Shown here piece by piece: positions 26,985-36,460 of a stretch of DNA of 56,194 nt. The DNA is taken from contig JAOZSR010000012.1 of NCBI GenBank assembly GCA_029939575.1, forward strand, positions 1 to 56,194, read 5' to 3'. Positions within the stretch are counted from its first letter, which is position 1; each line of letters starts with the position of its first letter. The translations under genes were made by a program, and so were the position numbers. Below the pieces are notes generated by a model. The model saw only the letters and a program-made list of their open reading frames with translations. It was not told where the DNA came from and did no database searches. The DNA comes from Fidelibacterota bacterium. Lineage in GTDB: Bacteria; Fidelibacterota; UBA2242; JAOZSR01.

Positions 26985-27812
26985 ATGTCAAAGAAAAAAC
27001 CTTATGAAATATTACAGGCGGAAATTTATGATATTATTGAAGAATCTCCCCAAATAAGAACATTGAGGTTAAAACCAGAAAAAAATTTTACTTTTGAAAC
27101 AGGTCAGTTTGTTGAGTTGACAATACCAAATGTTGGTGAGGCTCCTTTCACACCATCCTCTTCTCATTATATTAAAGAAAAACTTGATATTACTATTATG
27201 AAAGCTGGTTTTGTCACTGAAGCAGTTCACCAGGCAAAAAAAGGAGATCGGGTTGGGATTAGAGGACCATTCGGAAGTAAATATCCAATTGATCAGTGGA
27301 AAGGTAAAGATGTCTTGATAATGGGTGGCGGAGTAGGTATGGCTCCTACAAGATCACTGTTTTTATCCTTGATTGAGAATATTGATGATTATAAAAGTAT
27401 TACATTTTTAATAGGAGCAAGAACTCCGGAAGATTTAATTTATAAAAATCAACTTAAAGAATGGGAAAAATTAAAAAATGTAAATATTGTCAAAGGTGTG
27501 GATAAAGTACCGGAAGGTCAAAATTGGGATGGGGAAGTTTGTCTAATCACCAAATTACTGGACAAAATTAGTATTAAACCAAAAGACAATCCTGTTGTAG
27601 TTTGCGGGCCTCCTATTATGATGAAATTTGGTACTTTTGATTTAATAGAATATGGATATGAGGATAAAGATATTTATCTGTCAATGGAAAAGAAAATGTA
27701 TTGTGGCCACGGTCAATGCAGACATTGTGTAATGGGGAAATATTATGCATGTAAAGATGGTCCTGTATTTACATATGATCAGATAAAAAATGAGGAGAAT
27801 ATCTGGGAATGA
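26985..27812 (+). CDS. FAD/NAD(P)H-binding subunit like sulfhydrogenase gamma (HydG)/AsrB
   Basis: A ferredoxin-NADP reductase-type flavoprotein of 275 residues. An FAD-binding beta barrel occupies residues 5-100 (GEAPFTPSS as the flavin motif). An NAD(P)-binding half has GGGVGMAPTRSL near 112-123 and CGPPIMMK. A C-terminal [2Fe-2S] motif of four cysteines lies near 239-256 (CGHGQCRHC). It would exchange electrons between NAD(P)H and the adjacent 4Fe-4S subunit. GGGAGAAG precedes the ATG, and the stop overlaps the next start by four bases. Its presence ahead of a group 4 hydrogenase suggests a pyridine-nucleotide input to the complex. Confidence 0.88.
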   Translation: MSKKKPYEILQAEIYDIIEESPQIRTLRLKPEKNFTFETGQFVELTIPNVGEAPFTPSSSHYIKEKLDITIMKAGFVTEAVHQAKKGDRVGIRGPFGSKYPIDQWKGKDVLIMGGGVGMAPTRSLFLSLIENIDDYKSITFLIGARTPEDLIYKNQLKEWEKLKNVNIVKGVDKVPEGQNWDGEVCLITKLLDKISIKPKDNPVVVCGPPIMMKFGTFDLIEYGYEDKDIYLSMEKKMYCGHGQCRHCVMGKYYACKDGPVFTYDQIKNEENIWE

Positions 27813-28312
27813 AACGTCTTTTAATTGATATTCCAGCTTTAATTGAAGCCGGAGGTTCTGTCGAAAATATTGAATGTGGGTATTTTTATCACAGAAAAAA
27901 CTCCGGACATTTTGCATTAATTGAGATTGCTGAATTTGCGGTTTATTGCAGAGAATGTAAGGACGCTTTTTGTGAAACAGCATGTCCTAAGGAAGCTTTG
28001 GAACATACAGATTCAGGAATGATGAAAAGATATAATATGCGTTGTGTCGGATGTAAAAGTTGTGTCCTTGCTTGTCCATTTGGAACAATTTTTCCTGAAT
28101 CAATGAGTTATATTACATCTAAATGTGATTTCTGTCTAACTGATTTAGCAAAAGACTCCAGGTTCAAACCATTATGTATGAAAACAGCCCCTGAAGGAAC
28201 TATCGATATTGTTGAAATGTCAGAAGAAGATCCGGAAAAGGGGATTTATTTTTATGGTGATAACCTGGCTATAATTAGTCATCACTGGCGTCGGAAGGAG
28301 GGAAAAGCATGA
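27809..28312 (+). CDS. HycB/CooF-like 4Fe-4S ferredoxin subunit
   Basis: A 167-residue iron-sulfur protein with cysteine groups C47/C50/C55/C59 and C79/C82/C85/C89 (CVGCKSCVLACP), plus C106/C109 and C123, which could complete a further cluster. This pattern matches the polyferredoxin electron carriers of formate dehydrogenase, CO dehydrogenase and formate-hydrogenlyase systems. It probably bridges the flavin/Fe-S module upstream and the hydrogenase small subunit. It overlaps both neighbours by four bases, so translation is coupled. Confidence 0.85.
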   Translation: MKRLLIDIPALIEAGGSVENIECGYFYHRKNSGHFALIEIAEFAVYCRECKDAFCETACPKEALEHTDSGMMKRYNMRCVGCKSCVLACPFGTIFPESMSYITSKCDFCLTDLAKDSRFKPLCMKTAPEGTIDIVEMSEEDPEKGIYFYGDNLAIISHHWRRKEGKA

Positions 28313-29235
28313 TAGGAAAACAAATCTTATATTTGCTGGTGTTCCCGGGATTGCTTTTTACCTGTGTCTTAGGGCTTTTAATTGGATGGCTTGACAGGAA
28401 AGTCAGTGCCAGTTTTCAATTCAGAGTCGGACCACCAATATTCCAGAATTTTAATGATATTTTTAAGTTACTTGGGAAAGAAGTTATTTTAATTAAGGAT
28501 ACTAATATAACGGTTTTTGCCCTGGCACCAATTGCCGCATTCAGTGTTATGGTCTTTTTGTCAATGTCAATAGGGTTAGTATTGTTTTATGGCCTCGGCT
28601 TTGGTGGAGATATTATTGTTATGATGTATTTATTTATGTTTTTTTCTGTTGCCATAATTATTGGTGGTAGTGCTTCCGGAAATGTTTTATCAAGTCTGGG
28701 CGCAGGAAGAGAAATAAAATTATTACTTGCTGATGAATTGGCATTTATCCTAATTTGTCTCATTCCAATAATAAAATCAGGATATCTTTTGGGTCTTAAT
28801 GAAATTGTAATTGCCCAAAGTGATGGAGCCTTCATTGGATCAATAAGTGGTTTTATCGGTTTCCTGGTTGGATTATTATGTATTCAGGCTAAAATGACTT
28901 TACCACCCTTTCATATTCCTGAGGCAGAAACAGAACTTGCAGAAGGACCATTGATGGAATATTCAGGACCATTATTGGCTTTATGGAAAATTTGTCAGCA
29001 TATGATGTGGGTAATTTTTCCTTTTTTCCTGATTATTCTGTTTTTTGGCGGATTTAATCTTGTAGGTATTGGGATATTATGGGCTATTTTAAAATATGTA
29101 TTAATAATAGTTTTAATGATAATTATTAAAAATACAAATCCAAGAATTCAGATTGACACTGCTTTAAAATTTTTCTGGCGCTATGCCTCTCCTTTAGCAT
29201 TAATTGGAATAATTTTAGCAGTATTAGGAGTGTAA
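28309..29235 (+). CDS. mbhM: Membrane subunit of group 4 hydrogenase (MbhM/EchB/NuoH-like)
   Basis: A 308-residue polytopic protein with eight or so membrane helices. The NuoH/HyfC family signature is visible in GLLIGWLDRKVSASFQFRVGPP near residues 22-44 and in FHIPEAETELAEGPLMEYSG near 203-222. This subunit anchors the hydrogenase arm to the membrane and links the catalytic site to the ion-pumping part. It overlaps the upstream stop by four bases and is followed one base later by the small subunit. Confidence 0.92.
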   Translation: MIGKQILYLLVFPGLLFTCVLGLLIGWLDRKVSASFQFRVGPPIFQNFNDIFKLLGKEVILIKDTNITVFALAPIAAFSVMVFLSMSIGLVLFYGLGFGGDIIVMMYLFMFFSVAIIIGGSASGNVLSSLGAGREIKLLLADELAFILICLIPIIKSGYLLGLNEIVIAQSDGAFIGSISGFIGFLVGLLCIQAKMTLPPFHIPEAETELAEGPLMEYSGPLLALWKICQHMMWVIFPFFLIILFFGGFNLVGIGILWAILKYVLIIVLMIIIKNTNPRIQIDTALKFFWRYASPLALIGIILAVLGV

Positions 29236-29236
29236 T

Positions 29237-29656
29237 ATGGGTTGGTATAATAAACGTTTAGCAAAATCGCTCTGGGTTTTCCATGTAAGTGGTTCACCAT
29301 GTAATAATTGTGATATTGAGATTTTAGATTTACTTACACCAAAATATGATGTGGAGCGGCTGGGAATCAAACTGGTTGGCTCAGTCAGACAAGCCGATGT
29401 CCTATTGGTGACAGGTGTCTTCAATAATAAAGTAGCTCCAAAAATTAAAAAACTATATGAACAGGCGCCAAAGCCGGTTTTTGTTGTGGCTGTTGGTACC
29501 TGTCCGGCTTCCGGATGTACTTTTAAAGATAGTTATAATACTGTAGAGAAACGGGAAGATGTAATTCCTATTGATATGTATATTCCTGGCTGTCCACCGA
29601 AACCTGAAGCAATGATAGAGGCGGTAGCCAAACTAATAGGAGTATTAAATGGGTAA
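29237..29656 (+). CDS. mbhJ: [NiFe]-hydrogenase small subunit (MbhJ/EchC/NuoB-like)
   Basis: A 139-residue NuoB-type protein that holds the proximal 4Fe-4S cluster next to the NiFe site. The ligands are seen as C22-x2-C25 (SGSPCNNCDIE), C89 (VGTCPASGC, probably C89 rather than C94) and C119 (YIPGCPPKPE). The short length is normal for group 4 enzymes. It overlaps the next gene by eight bases and has no signal peptide, as expected for a cytoplasm-facing subunit. Confidence 0.92.
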   Translation: MGWYNKRLAKSLWVFHVSGSPCNNCDIEILDLLTPKYDVERLGIKLVGSVRQADVLLVTGVFNNKVAPKIKKLYEQAPKPVFVVAVGTCPASGCTFKDSYNTVEKREDVIPIDMYIPGCPPKPEAMIEAVAKLIGVLNG

Positions 29657-30080
29657 AGTTCAAGAATTTATACATTATATGGGTAATAAAATAGATCATA
29701 AAATTGAAAAAAAGAAACGCTTTTATTTTAATGTTAAAAATACGGATCTCAGATTTGTCGTGGATTATCTTTTTAACAAAATGGAATGTCGTTTATCTAC
29801 TGCTACAGGGATGGAAATGTATCACGGCCTGGAAATTCTGTATCATTTTTCTGATGATAAAAACGGACAATATTATTGTCCCAGGGTTGTGATCGAAGAT
29901 AAAGAAAATCCCAAAGTGAATTCTATAGTGGGAATTGTACAAGGCGCAGAATGGATTGAGCGTGAGATTTTTGATTTTTGGGGAGTTAATTTTATTGATC
30001 ATCCTCGAATGGAAAAATTATTAACCTTAAATAATGACATCATTAAAGAAAAACCAATGCGAATGAGGAGGGAATCATGA
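29649..30080 (+). CDS. mbhK: Hydrogenase subunit MbhK/EchD/NuoC-like
   Basis: A 143-residue NuoC-family protein. The family hallmark AEWIEREIFDFWGVNFIDHP near residues 100-119 is well conserved. It has no cofactor ligands. In complex I and Mbh relatives it packs against the large and small subunits as a structural part of the peripheral arm. It overlaps its neighbours (eight and four bases). Confidence 0.9.
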   Translation: MGKVQEFIHYMGNKIDHKIEKKKRFYFNVKNTDLRFVVDYLFNKMECRLSTATGMEMYHGLEILYHFSDDKNGQYYCPRVVIEDKENPKVNSIVGIVQGAEWIEREIFDFWGVNFIDHPRMEKLLTLNNDIIKEKPMRMRRES

Positions 30081-31267
30081 GTAAAAATAAGATTCCTATT
30101 GGCCCTTTTCACCCTTTATTGGAAGAGGCGGAATATTTTGAATTAACAGTTGATGGTGAGACTGTTGTTGATATTGATTTGGAAATTGGTTGGATGCATA
30201 GAGGGCATGAGTTTATTTCAGAGCAAAAATCCTTTACCCAGTCCATTTACCTGGTAGAAAGAATATGTGGTATTTGTTCTACATCTCATCCACTTGCCTG
30301 TGTCCATGCTGTTGAAGATATTGATAATATAGATATTCCTTTAAGAGCCAGATATATCCGTACTCTGGTTGGTGAATTGGAACGAATTCATTCACATTTA
30401 TTATGGCTTGGTTTGGCCGGTCATTTTATCGGGTATGACACTCTCTGGATGTGGGCCTGGAAATATCGTGAACCGGTTTTACGGATGTGTGAAATTGTAA
30501 GTGGAAACCGGAATCATTATGGCATTATGAGAGTCGGAGGTGTTGCTAAAGATGTTGATACCGGAGCGATTCCTGATCTTATGAAAAATCTTGATATGAT
30601 TGATAGTAAAATAGTTATGGTTGCAAATGCTGCAAAGGATGATCCAGTATTAAAAGCGCGGCTCAAAGGTGTAGGTGTACTGTCTTATGAAGATGCGATT
30701 GCTTACTGTGCAACGGGTCCGACATCAAGAGCCTCAGGAGTTCCGTCAGACATCAGACGTGATGATCCCACAGATGCTTATGATCTTGTAGATTTTGATG
30801 TGATTGTTGCTTCTAACGGTGACGTATATGATAAATTAGTAGTGCGATTGCTGGAAACCATAGAATCAACAAAAATTATTCGCCAGTGCATAGAAAAATT
30901 AAAAACAGTTAAAGGGCCTATACTTAATAATGTTAAAGAAATTTCTCCCGGAGAAGGTATTGGCAGATACGAAGCACCTCGTGGAGAAGTATTCCATTAT
31001 ATGCGAAGTGATGGTACAAATCGTCCAATCAGGCACAAAGTGCGGGCTCCCAGTTATGTAAATATTCCAACCTATTCCGCTTCCTGCAAAGGAATTTCTG
31101 TGTCAGATGCTTTGATTACCTTAGCTGCTGTAGATCCATGTTATTGTTGTACCGAACGTTCGCTAAAAATAAAAGATATAAAAAAGAACAAATGTTCTTT
31201 TAATTTACTAGATCTATCCCGTTCAAAAACAAAACGAATTCGGAGGAAATTCAATGGGAACAAATGA
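30077..31267 (+). CDS. mbhL: [NiFe]-hydrogenase large subunit (MbhL/EchE-like), group 4
   Basis: The 396-residue catalytic subunit. It carries both nickel-binding pairs: C64-x2-C67 (RICGICSTSH) and C355-x2-C358 (DPCYCCTER). It is therefore a true NiFe hydrogenase, not a complex I NuoD subunit. A 35-residue basic tail follows R361; in related enzymes such a tail is removed by a HycI-type protease after metal insertion, and a gene of that type lies at 37729. The start overlaps mbhK by four bases, with GAGGAGG upstream. Its end overlaps the next antiporter-like gene by 14 bases. Confidence 0.95.
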   Translation: MSKNKIPIGPFHPLLEEAEYFELTVDGETVVDIDLEIGWMHRGHEFISEQKSFTQSIYLVERICGICSTSHPLACVHAVEDIDNIDIPLRARYIRTLVGELERIHSHLLWLGLAGHFIGYDTLWMWAWKYREPVLRMCEIVSGNRNHYGIMRVGGVAKDVDTGAIPDLMKNLDMIDSKIVMVANAAKDDPVLKARLKGVGVLSYEDAIAYCATGPTSRASGVPSDIRRDDPTDAYDLVDFDVIVASNGDVYDKLVVRLLETIESTKIIRQCIEKLKTVKGPILNNVKEISPGEGIGRYEAPRGEVFHYMRSDGTNRPIRHKVRAPSYVNIPTYSASCKGISVSDALITLAAVDPCYCCTERSLKIKDIKKNKCSFNLLDLSRSKTKRIRRKFNGNK

Positions 31268-33119
31268 ATTATTACTCCTGGTGACAATTCCAGTAGGAAT
31301 TGGTTTAATCAATATTATTCTTCCTAATATTTTAAAGAAAATTTTGACCTTTGGAGGGTTGGCTTACCTATTGTCTTTGACAATACAATTATATAGTAAA
31401 GCAAATTTATCATTATCCTATAAAATGATTTTTGCTTTAGATCAACTTTCATGGTTAACTGTTGCATTTATCCAGTTACTTGGTTTGATTATTCTTATTT
31501 ATTCATTAAAAAGTATGGATGAAGTAAATGAGAGAAGTTATTTTGTTTTGTTTCCTTTGACTCTTGCATTTTGTAATGGAGCTGTATTAAGTGCTAATTC
31601 CATTGTTTTAATGATATTTTGGGGACTCTCCGGAATTTCTTTATACCTGTTTGGAGTTATGGGACGTTCGGAATCTGCTTCTCAAAGTGCCAGAAAAACA
31701 TTTTTGATAGTTGGTGGAAGTGATGTGTTTTTGATATTAGGTTTTGTTCTGCTTCGCTTCATTAATACAAATTCCGGTTGGGCTCTCTGGAATAGCGAAG
31801 TTAGTTTTAATGCAAATTTTTCCTATCTGGCGTTTTTCTCAATTTTAATCGCAGCATTTGCAAAAGCAGGAGGTTTTCCGTTACATACGTGGGTGCCTGA
31901 TTTTAGTAAAGATGCTCCGGTTGAAGGTGTTGCTTTTTTACCGGCTTCTCTTGATAAATTATTAGGAATATATTTATTAGCCAGAATGGTTATGTCATTA
32001 TTTATTCTGCATATTTATTTACAAATGATGTTGCTGACCTTAGGTGCTTTAACAGTAATATTTGCAGTAATGATGGCTCTTTTACAGCATAACGGGAAAA
32101 AATTATTAGGTTATCATGCAGTAAGCCAGGTTGGCTATATGATTATGGGTGTTGGCTTGGGTGGTATGTTAGCGGCAAATGGTCAGGTTGCAGCTGGGGG
32201 AATTATTGCTTTTATTGGTGGATTATTTCATTTATTAAACAATACAATTTATAAAACTTCACTTTTCCTCATAATGGGTTCTGTTGAGAAAAAGGCAGGA
32301 ACCTGTGATCTTGATAAACTTGGGGGACTGGGTACAAAAATGCCTATAACTTTTATGTTTGCTATGATAAGTGCCTTAGCGATTTCAGGTATTCCACCCT
32401 TTAATGGATTTTATTCAAAATGGCTAATCTATCAGGGTATTATCAATGTTTTAAAAGATTTATCTGTCGGATTTCAAATCTGGGGTTTACTTTGTCTTAT
32501 ATTAGCAATTTTCGGAAGCGCTCTAACCCTGGCAAGTTTTATGAAATTTTTGCATGCAATCTTTTTGGGTAAAAGACAAGCTATCCATAATAATATTACA
32601 GAGGCTCCAACTTTTCAGTTAATAGCAAATGGAATCTTAGCGATCATATGTGTGATTTTTGGAATTGTAGCTATTAGGATTCCAATTATGAAATTAATTA
32701 ATCCTGTATTAAATATTAAACCTGAATGGTCTATTGCAGCGCCAACACTTTTTGGCACCTATTTTCCTGAACTGTTCAGTTTTCTTGTTATCTTGCCTTT
32801 TATTCTCGGTTTGATAGTTTTTCTGATTTTAATTAAGAAAAAGCGGGTACGAATGGATACCAATTATATTGGTGGGCAAGAACCTGTTGAAAAATTTCGA
32901 ATTTCTGGCACCGGATTTTATAATGAAATCAGGGATATGGCCCCGCTAAAATTTTTCTATATGTGGGCTGACAAGAAATTTTTTGATATATATGATATTT
33001 TAAGAGGCATAAGTTTATTTTTTGCCAAATTATTTAAGGCTCTGCATACTGGTCAGTTACAATTTTATTGCTTATGGATATTAATTGGTATGATGGTGCT
33101 CTTAAAGATTGTTAAATAA
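31254..33119 (+). CDS. Antiporter-like NuoL/MrpA N-terminal-type subunit
   Basis: A 621-residue protein with about 14-16 membrane helices from the NuoL/MrpA/HyfB family. The conserved core lies near residues 207-245 (GGFPLHTWVPDFSKDAP then LPASLDKLLGIYLLARM), with a second conserved block around GYHAVSQVGYMIMGVGLGG. It should form an ion channel half-unit. Together with the next gene (MbhD/MbhE-like) it makes up the domains that in Mrp antiporters form one long MrpA. GGAGG precedes the ATG, which lies inside mbhL. It could equally be described as an extra MbhH-type subunit, as in sulfane reductase complexes. Confidence 0.88.
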   Translation: MGTNELLLLVTIPVGIGLINIILPNILKKILTFGGLAYLLSLTIQLYSKANLSLSYKMIFALDQLSWLTVAFIQLLGLIILIYSLKSMDEVNERSYFVLFPLTLAFCNGAVLSANSIVLMIFWGLSGISLYLFGVMGRSESASQSARKTFLIVGGSDVFLILGFVLLRFINTNSGWALWNSEVSFNANFSYLAFFSILIAAFAKAGGFPLHTWVPDFSKDAPVEGVAFLPASLDKLLGIYLLARMVMSLFILHIYLQMMLLTLGALTVIFAVMMALLQHNGKKLLGYHAVSQVGYMIMGVGLGGMLAANGQVAAGGIIAFIGGLFHLLNNTIYKTSLFLIMGSVEKKAGTCDLDKLGGLGTKMPITFMFAMISALAISGIPPFNGFYSKWLIYQGIINVLKDLSVGFQIWGLLCLILAIFGSALTLASFMKFLHAIFLGKRQAIHNNITEAPTFQLIANGILAIICVIFGIVAIRIPIMKLINPVLNIKPEWSIAAPTLFGTYFPELFSFLVILPFILGLIVFLILIKKKRVRMDTNYIGGQEPVEKFRISGTGFYNEIRDMAPLKFFYMWADKKFFDIYDILRGISLFFAKLFKALHTGQLQFYCLWILIGMMVLLKIVK

Positions 33120-33146
33120 TAGAATTAAGATAATTTGGAGGTGTGA

Positions 33147-33701
33147 ATGCCAATAGAAACTTGGTTAATTTTTATACTTGGATTTATGATTGTTGGATCA
33201 ATAATGGCCTTAGAAATAAAAGATTTGCTATCTTCAATCATTGCCATAGGAATTGTGGGACTGGCATTGTCAGTAGCTTTTTTATTTCTCCAGGCTCCCG
33301 ATTTAGCAATTGTACAATTTCTTTTCGAAATTTTTGCAATTATTATTCTAATCCTGGCTTTTCTTAAAAAAGAGTATCACAAAAAAGATGATCCTTCGAA
33401 TACAAACAAAATTCTGACTCTTGTAACAGTTATAACCTTAGGGGCTATCTTATTTTTTAGTATTGACGTGTTTAAAGCATTACCCGCATTTGGTGAACCT
33501 TATATGAATACTGCGAAATATTACCTGGAAAATGGCGCTACTGAAACCGGATCTGCTAACCTGGTTAGTGCCATTATTTTAGATTATAGAGCTTATGATA
33601 CTTTGGGCGAGGTTACTGTTTTATTTACCGCGATTTTGGGTGCACTTACAATTATCCGAATCAAAAAGAAATCGTCGGGAACAGAGGAGGATGTCGTATG
33701 A
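33147..33701 (+). CDS. MbhD-MbhE-like fused subunit (C-terminal part of MrpA)
   Basis: A 184-residue membrane protein. Residues 1-75 are the DUF4040/MbhD-like helices (FLQAPDLAIVQFLFEIFAII). Residues 85-175 match MbhE, the end of MrpA, with NLVSAIILDYRAYDTLGEVT as the conserved block. In Pyrococcus mbhD and mbhE are separate genes, whereas in Mrp antiporters both are fused to MrpA; here they are fused to each other only. GGAGGTG lies before the ATG, and the stop overlaps the next gene by four bases. Confidence 0.85.
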   Translation: MPIETWLIFILGFMIVGSIMALEIKDLLSSIIAIGIVGLALSVAFLFLQAPDLAIVQFLFEIFAIIILILAFLKKEYHKKDDPSNTNKILTLVTVITLGAILFFSIDVFKALPAFGEPYMNTAKYYLENGATETGSANLVSAIILDYRAYDTLGEVTVLFTAILGALTIIRIKKKSSGTEEDVV

Positions 33702-34147
33702 AATCTCAAGAAGGCATGACCATAATTGTTAAAACTGTAACAAGAATAAGTGTGTGGTTGATTTTTGTTTATGGCATTTATATCATATTTCACGGACATT
33801 TAACACCTGGAGGTGGATTTGGTGGAGGAGTGATAATTGCACTGGGATTTCTAAATGTCTTCCTTGCCTATGGAAAAGAATATATTAAGAAATGGTTAAA
33901 TATCGGTTTGCTTCATGATCTTGAAGCTACCAGTGCGATTTTGTTTGTTGGAATTGGAATTATTGGAATAGCTATGACTGGTGGATTTTTAGCAAATTTT
34001 TTATCTAAAGGCACTTTATTTAGACTTTTCAGCGCCGGAACAATACCTTTATTAAATATTTTAATTGGCGCAAAAGTAGGTGTGGCACTCTTTCTTGTAG
34101 TCTGGTCATTGTCACTTTTCCATATTGATGAAGGAGGTGAGCAATGA
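33698..34147 (+). CDS. mrpB: Na+/H+ antiporter subunit MrpB/MnhB (MbhF-like)
   Basis: A 149-residue protein with four membrane helices. The glycine-rich family signature HGHLTPGGGFGGGVIIA lies near residues 28-44. It is part of the Mrp ion-translocating module. The starts and stops of this and the next three genes overlap by one to four bases, so stoichiometric expression is expected. Confidence 0.9.
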   Translation: MKSQEGMTIIVKTVTRISVWLIFVYGIYIIFHGHLTPGGGFGGGVIIALGFLNVFLAYGKEYIKKWLNIGLLHDLEATSAILFVGIGIIGIAMTGGFLANFLSKGTLFRLFSAGTIPLLNILIGAKVGVALFLVVWSLSLFHIDEGGEQ

Positions 34148-34482
34148 TATTATATATACTCTGTTTCATTCTTTTGCTTGTTGGGTTATATGGTGTTCTT
34201 ACGAAAAAGGATTTGATTAAAATCATTTTGTCTTTAAGTATAATGGGATACGCAGCAAATTTGTTTTTAATTTTGTTTGCTTATAAAAATGATGCGATTT
34301 TCCCAATATTATCAGAAAGTGCAGTTCAGGAAGCAATGGTTGATCCTTTACCCCAGGCATTGGTTTTAACCTCTATCGTAATTGAACTTGGAATTACAGC
34401 AATGTTGGTTGCTTTGGCTGTAAGACTTTATCAGAAATATAAAACATTTGATATAACAAAAATTAGGAGTTTATCAGGATGA
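34144..34482 (+). CDS. mrpC: Na+/H+ antiporter subunit MrpC/MnhC (MbhG-like, NuoK family)
   Basis: A 112-residue protein with three membrane helices of the NuoK/MrpC family. DPLPQALVLTSIVIELGITA near residues 77-96 is the conserved region with its membrane Glu. Its length is typical. Confidence 0.9.
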   Translation: MILYILCFILLLVGLYGVLTKKDLIKIILSLSIMGYAANLFLILFAYKNDAIFPILSESAVQEAMVDPLPQALVLTSIVIELGITAMLVALAVRLYQKYKTFDITKIRSLSG

Positions 34483-35954
34483 TTCTTCCATATTTTATTA
34501 TAATTCCTTTGCTGGCTGCTTTTCTGATTACCCTGTTTTCCAGGGAAAAAGATTACTGGTCAATAACAGTTTCCACAATTGCATCGGCTACTATGCTAGT
34601 ATTGTCGATTGTATGTTTTATTACATTAAAAGGTGAAACGTTTATTTATAATCTCAGTGGTTGGAAGATTCCTTTTACCATTTGCCTGGTGCGAGATTCA
34701 CTTTCCTGCTTTATGATTGTAATAATCCAGTTAATTTCTTTCACCTCATTATTGTTTTCAGTTAATTATATTCGTCATATTTCATCTTCCTGGAAATATT
34801 ATTCTCTTTTTATGTTTCTGGTTGCTGGGATGAATGGAGTGGTTTCTACCGGAGATATTTTTAATCTTTTTGTTTTCATGGAGATTGCTTTATTTGCAGC
34901 TTATGCTTTAGTCTCTTATGGGGGAAAGGCATTTGAATTTGAAGCTGCTTTTAAATATGCTGTAATTGGCTCTATTTCTTCTACATTAATCCTTGTGGGT
35001 ATTGGGATTACTTATAGTGCTACTTCTAGTCTGACATTAGCGCATATAGCTCAGGTTTTACCACAAAAACCTGATATTTTAGTTTGGGTGGGTGTCCTGT
35101 TTCTGGTTGGTTTTGGGATAAAAGCAGCAATAATGCCTTTTCATGCCTGGTTACCAGATGCTCACTCCTCTGCTCCGGCTCCAATTTCGTCAATGTTATC
35201 CGGTGTATTAATAAAGGCGCTTGGTATTTATGTTTTAATACGACTATTTTTTAATGTATTTGGAGCACCGCCAGTTTTTATGAATATTTTTATGGTACTT
35301 GGAGCAGCCTCAATTATTATTGCATCTTTTCTGGCTATTGGGCAGTGGGATATGAAACGATTACTGGCTTACAGTAGTATTAGCCAGATTGGATTTATTC
35401 TTCTGGCCCTGGGAATTTCAACAAAATTAGCAATTCTCGGTGCTGTCTTCCATATTTTTAATCATGCTATTTTCAAATCCCTATTGTTTTATAATGCCGG
35501 CTCTATTGAAATGGCTATAGGTACACGGGATTTAAGAGAAATGGGGAATTTGAAATCTGTATTACCTGTAACATATTCTACATCTTTAATAGGAACATTA
35601 TCGGTTTCCGGCTTGCCACCTTTTAATGGATTTTTTAGTAAATTAATAATAATTGTAGCTTGTGTACAAGCTGGGTATATTACTTATGCTACAATTGCAA
35701 TTATTGGAAGTTTGCTGACACTGGCATATTTTCTCAAAGTGCAACGCTATGCCTTTCATGGCGATAAACTATTTGATGTTTCCGAAAAGTCAATTGGTGG
35801 TGGTATGAAATTCGCCATGCTTTTCCTGGCTCTACTTTGTGTAGTTACAGGAGTATTATTAATACCTGCATTGCGTCAAAGTATGCTTGATCCGATTGTA
35901 GATACAATTTTTAATAAAACTGAATATATTAAACTAGTTCTGGGGAGTTTATAA
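34479..35954 (+). CDS. mrpD: Na+/H+ antiporter subunit MrpD/MnhD (MbhH-like)
   Basis: A 491-residue antiporter-like subunit with about 14 helices. Family marks are FNLFVFMEIALFAAYALVSY (membrane Glu) near residue 135, FHAWLPDAHSSAPAPISSML near 222-241 followed by the conserved IKALGIYVLIR, and LLAYSSISQIGFILLALGI near 304-322. With the NuoL-like gene at 31254 this gives the complex two large antiporter units. Confidence 0.92.
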   Translation: MILPYFIIIPLLAAFLITLFSREKDYWSITVSTIASATMLVLSIVCFITLKGETFIYNLSGWKIPFTICLVRDSLSCFMIVIIQLISFTSLLFSVNYIRHISSSWKYYSLFMFLVAGMNGVVSTGDIFNLFVFMEIALFAAYALVSYGGKAFEFEAAFKYAVIGSISSTLILVGIGITYSATSSLTLAHIAQVLPQKPDILVWVGVLFLVGFGIKAAIMPFHAWLPDAHSSAPAPISSMLSGVLIKALGIYVLIRLFFNVFGAPPVFMNIFMVLGAASIIIASFLAIGQWDMKRLLAYSSISQIGFILLALGISTKLAILGAVFHIFNHAIFKSLLFYNAGSIEMAIGTRDLREMGNLKSVLPVTYSTSLIGTLSVSGLPPFNGFFSKLIIIVACVQAGYITYATIAIIGSLLTLAYFLKVQRYAFHGDKLFDVSEKSIGGGMKFAMLFLALLCVVTGVLLIPALRQSMLDPIVDTIFNKTEYIKLVLGSL

Positions 35955-36460
35955 TGACCATTAAAACCCGAAGTCGTGTTGTTGTATTTATTTTGTCCTG
36001 GTTAGTATATATGGGATTAACTAGTTTTACGGATTTGCAGGAAGTTTTGGCTGGCTTGGTTGTAGCACTTTTAGTCAGTATGTTAGCTGGCCATTTTTAT
36101 TTATCAAGTCCGAAGAGACAAAGAATTTTCAGAAGAATTGGCTTTGGAATTATATATTTTTTTAGATTTCTATTAGAAGTTACTAAGGCAAACTGGCAGG
36201 TTGCACTTCTTGTAGTTAATCCTGTTTTGCCAATTAAACCTGGAATTATTAAGATCAAAACAAAATTAAAAAAAGATTCTTCGATTACAATGTTAGCCAA
36301 TTCAATAACATTGACCCCGGGGACATTAACAATTGATGTAAATCCGAAGGAAAAAGAATTATATATTCATTGGATAAATACAACTTCAAAAGATATTGAA
36401 GAAGATACCAGAATAATTGGTGAAAAATTTGAAAAAATACTAATGGAGGTAGTTGAATGA
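35954..36460 (+). CDS. mrpE: Na+/H+ antiporter subunit MrpE/MnhE (MbhA-like)
   Basis: A 168-residue protein with two or three N-terminal membrane helices and a cytoplasmic domain. The conserved block ITMLANSITLTPGTLTIDV lies near residues 109-127, typical of MrpE. Its first base is the last base of mrpD, and its end overlaps mrpF by four bases. Confidence 0.9.
   Translation: MTIKTRSRVVVFILSWLVYMGLTSFTDLQEVLAGLVVALLVSMLAGHFYLSSPKRQRIFRRIGFGIIYFFRFLLEVTKANWQVALLVVNPVLPIKPGIIKIKTKLKKDSSITMLANSITLTPGTLTIDVNPKEKELYIHWINTTSKDIEEDTRIIGEKFEKILMEVVE

Noticed and set aside
30077-31267. Complex I NuoD instead of hydrogenase large subunit
   Set aside because: Both nickel-binding CxxC pairs and a cleavable tail are present, and a HycI-type protease is encoded nearby.
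33143-33367. Second open frame overlapping the MbhD/MbhE-like gene start
   Set aside because: The frame at 33147 encodes a recognisable family protein with a good ribosome-binding site; the other frame does not.
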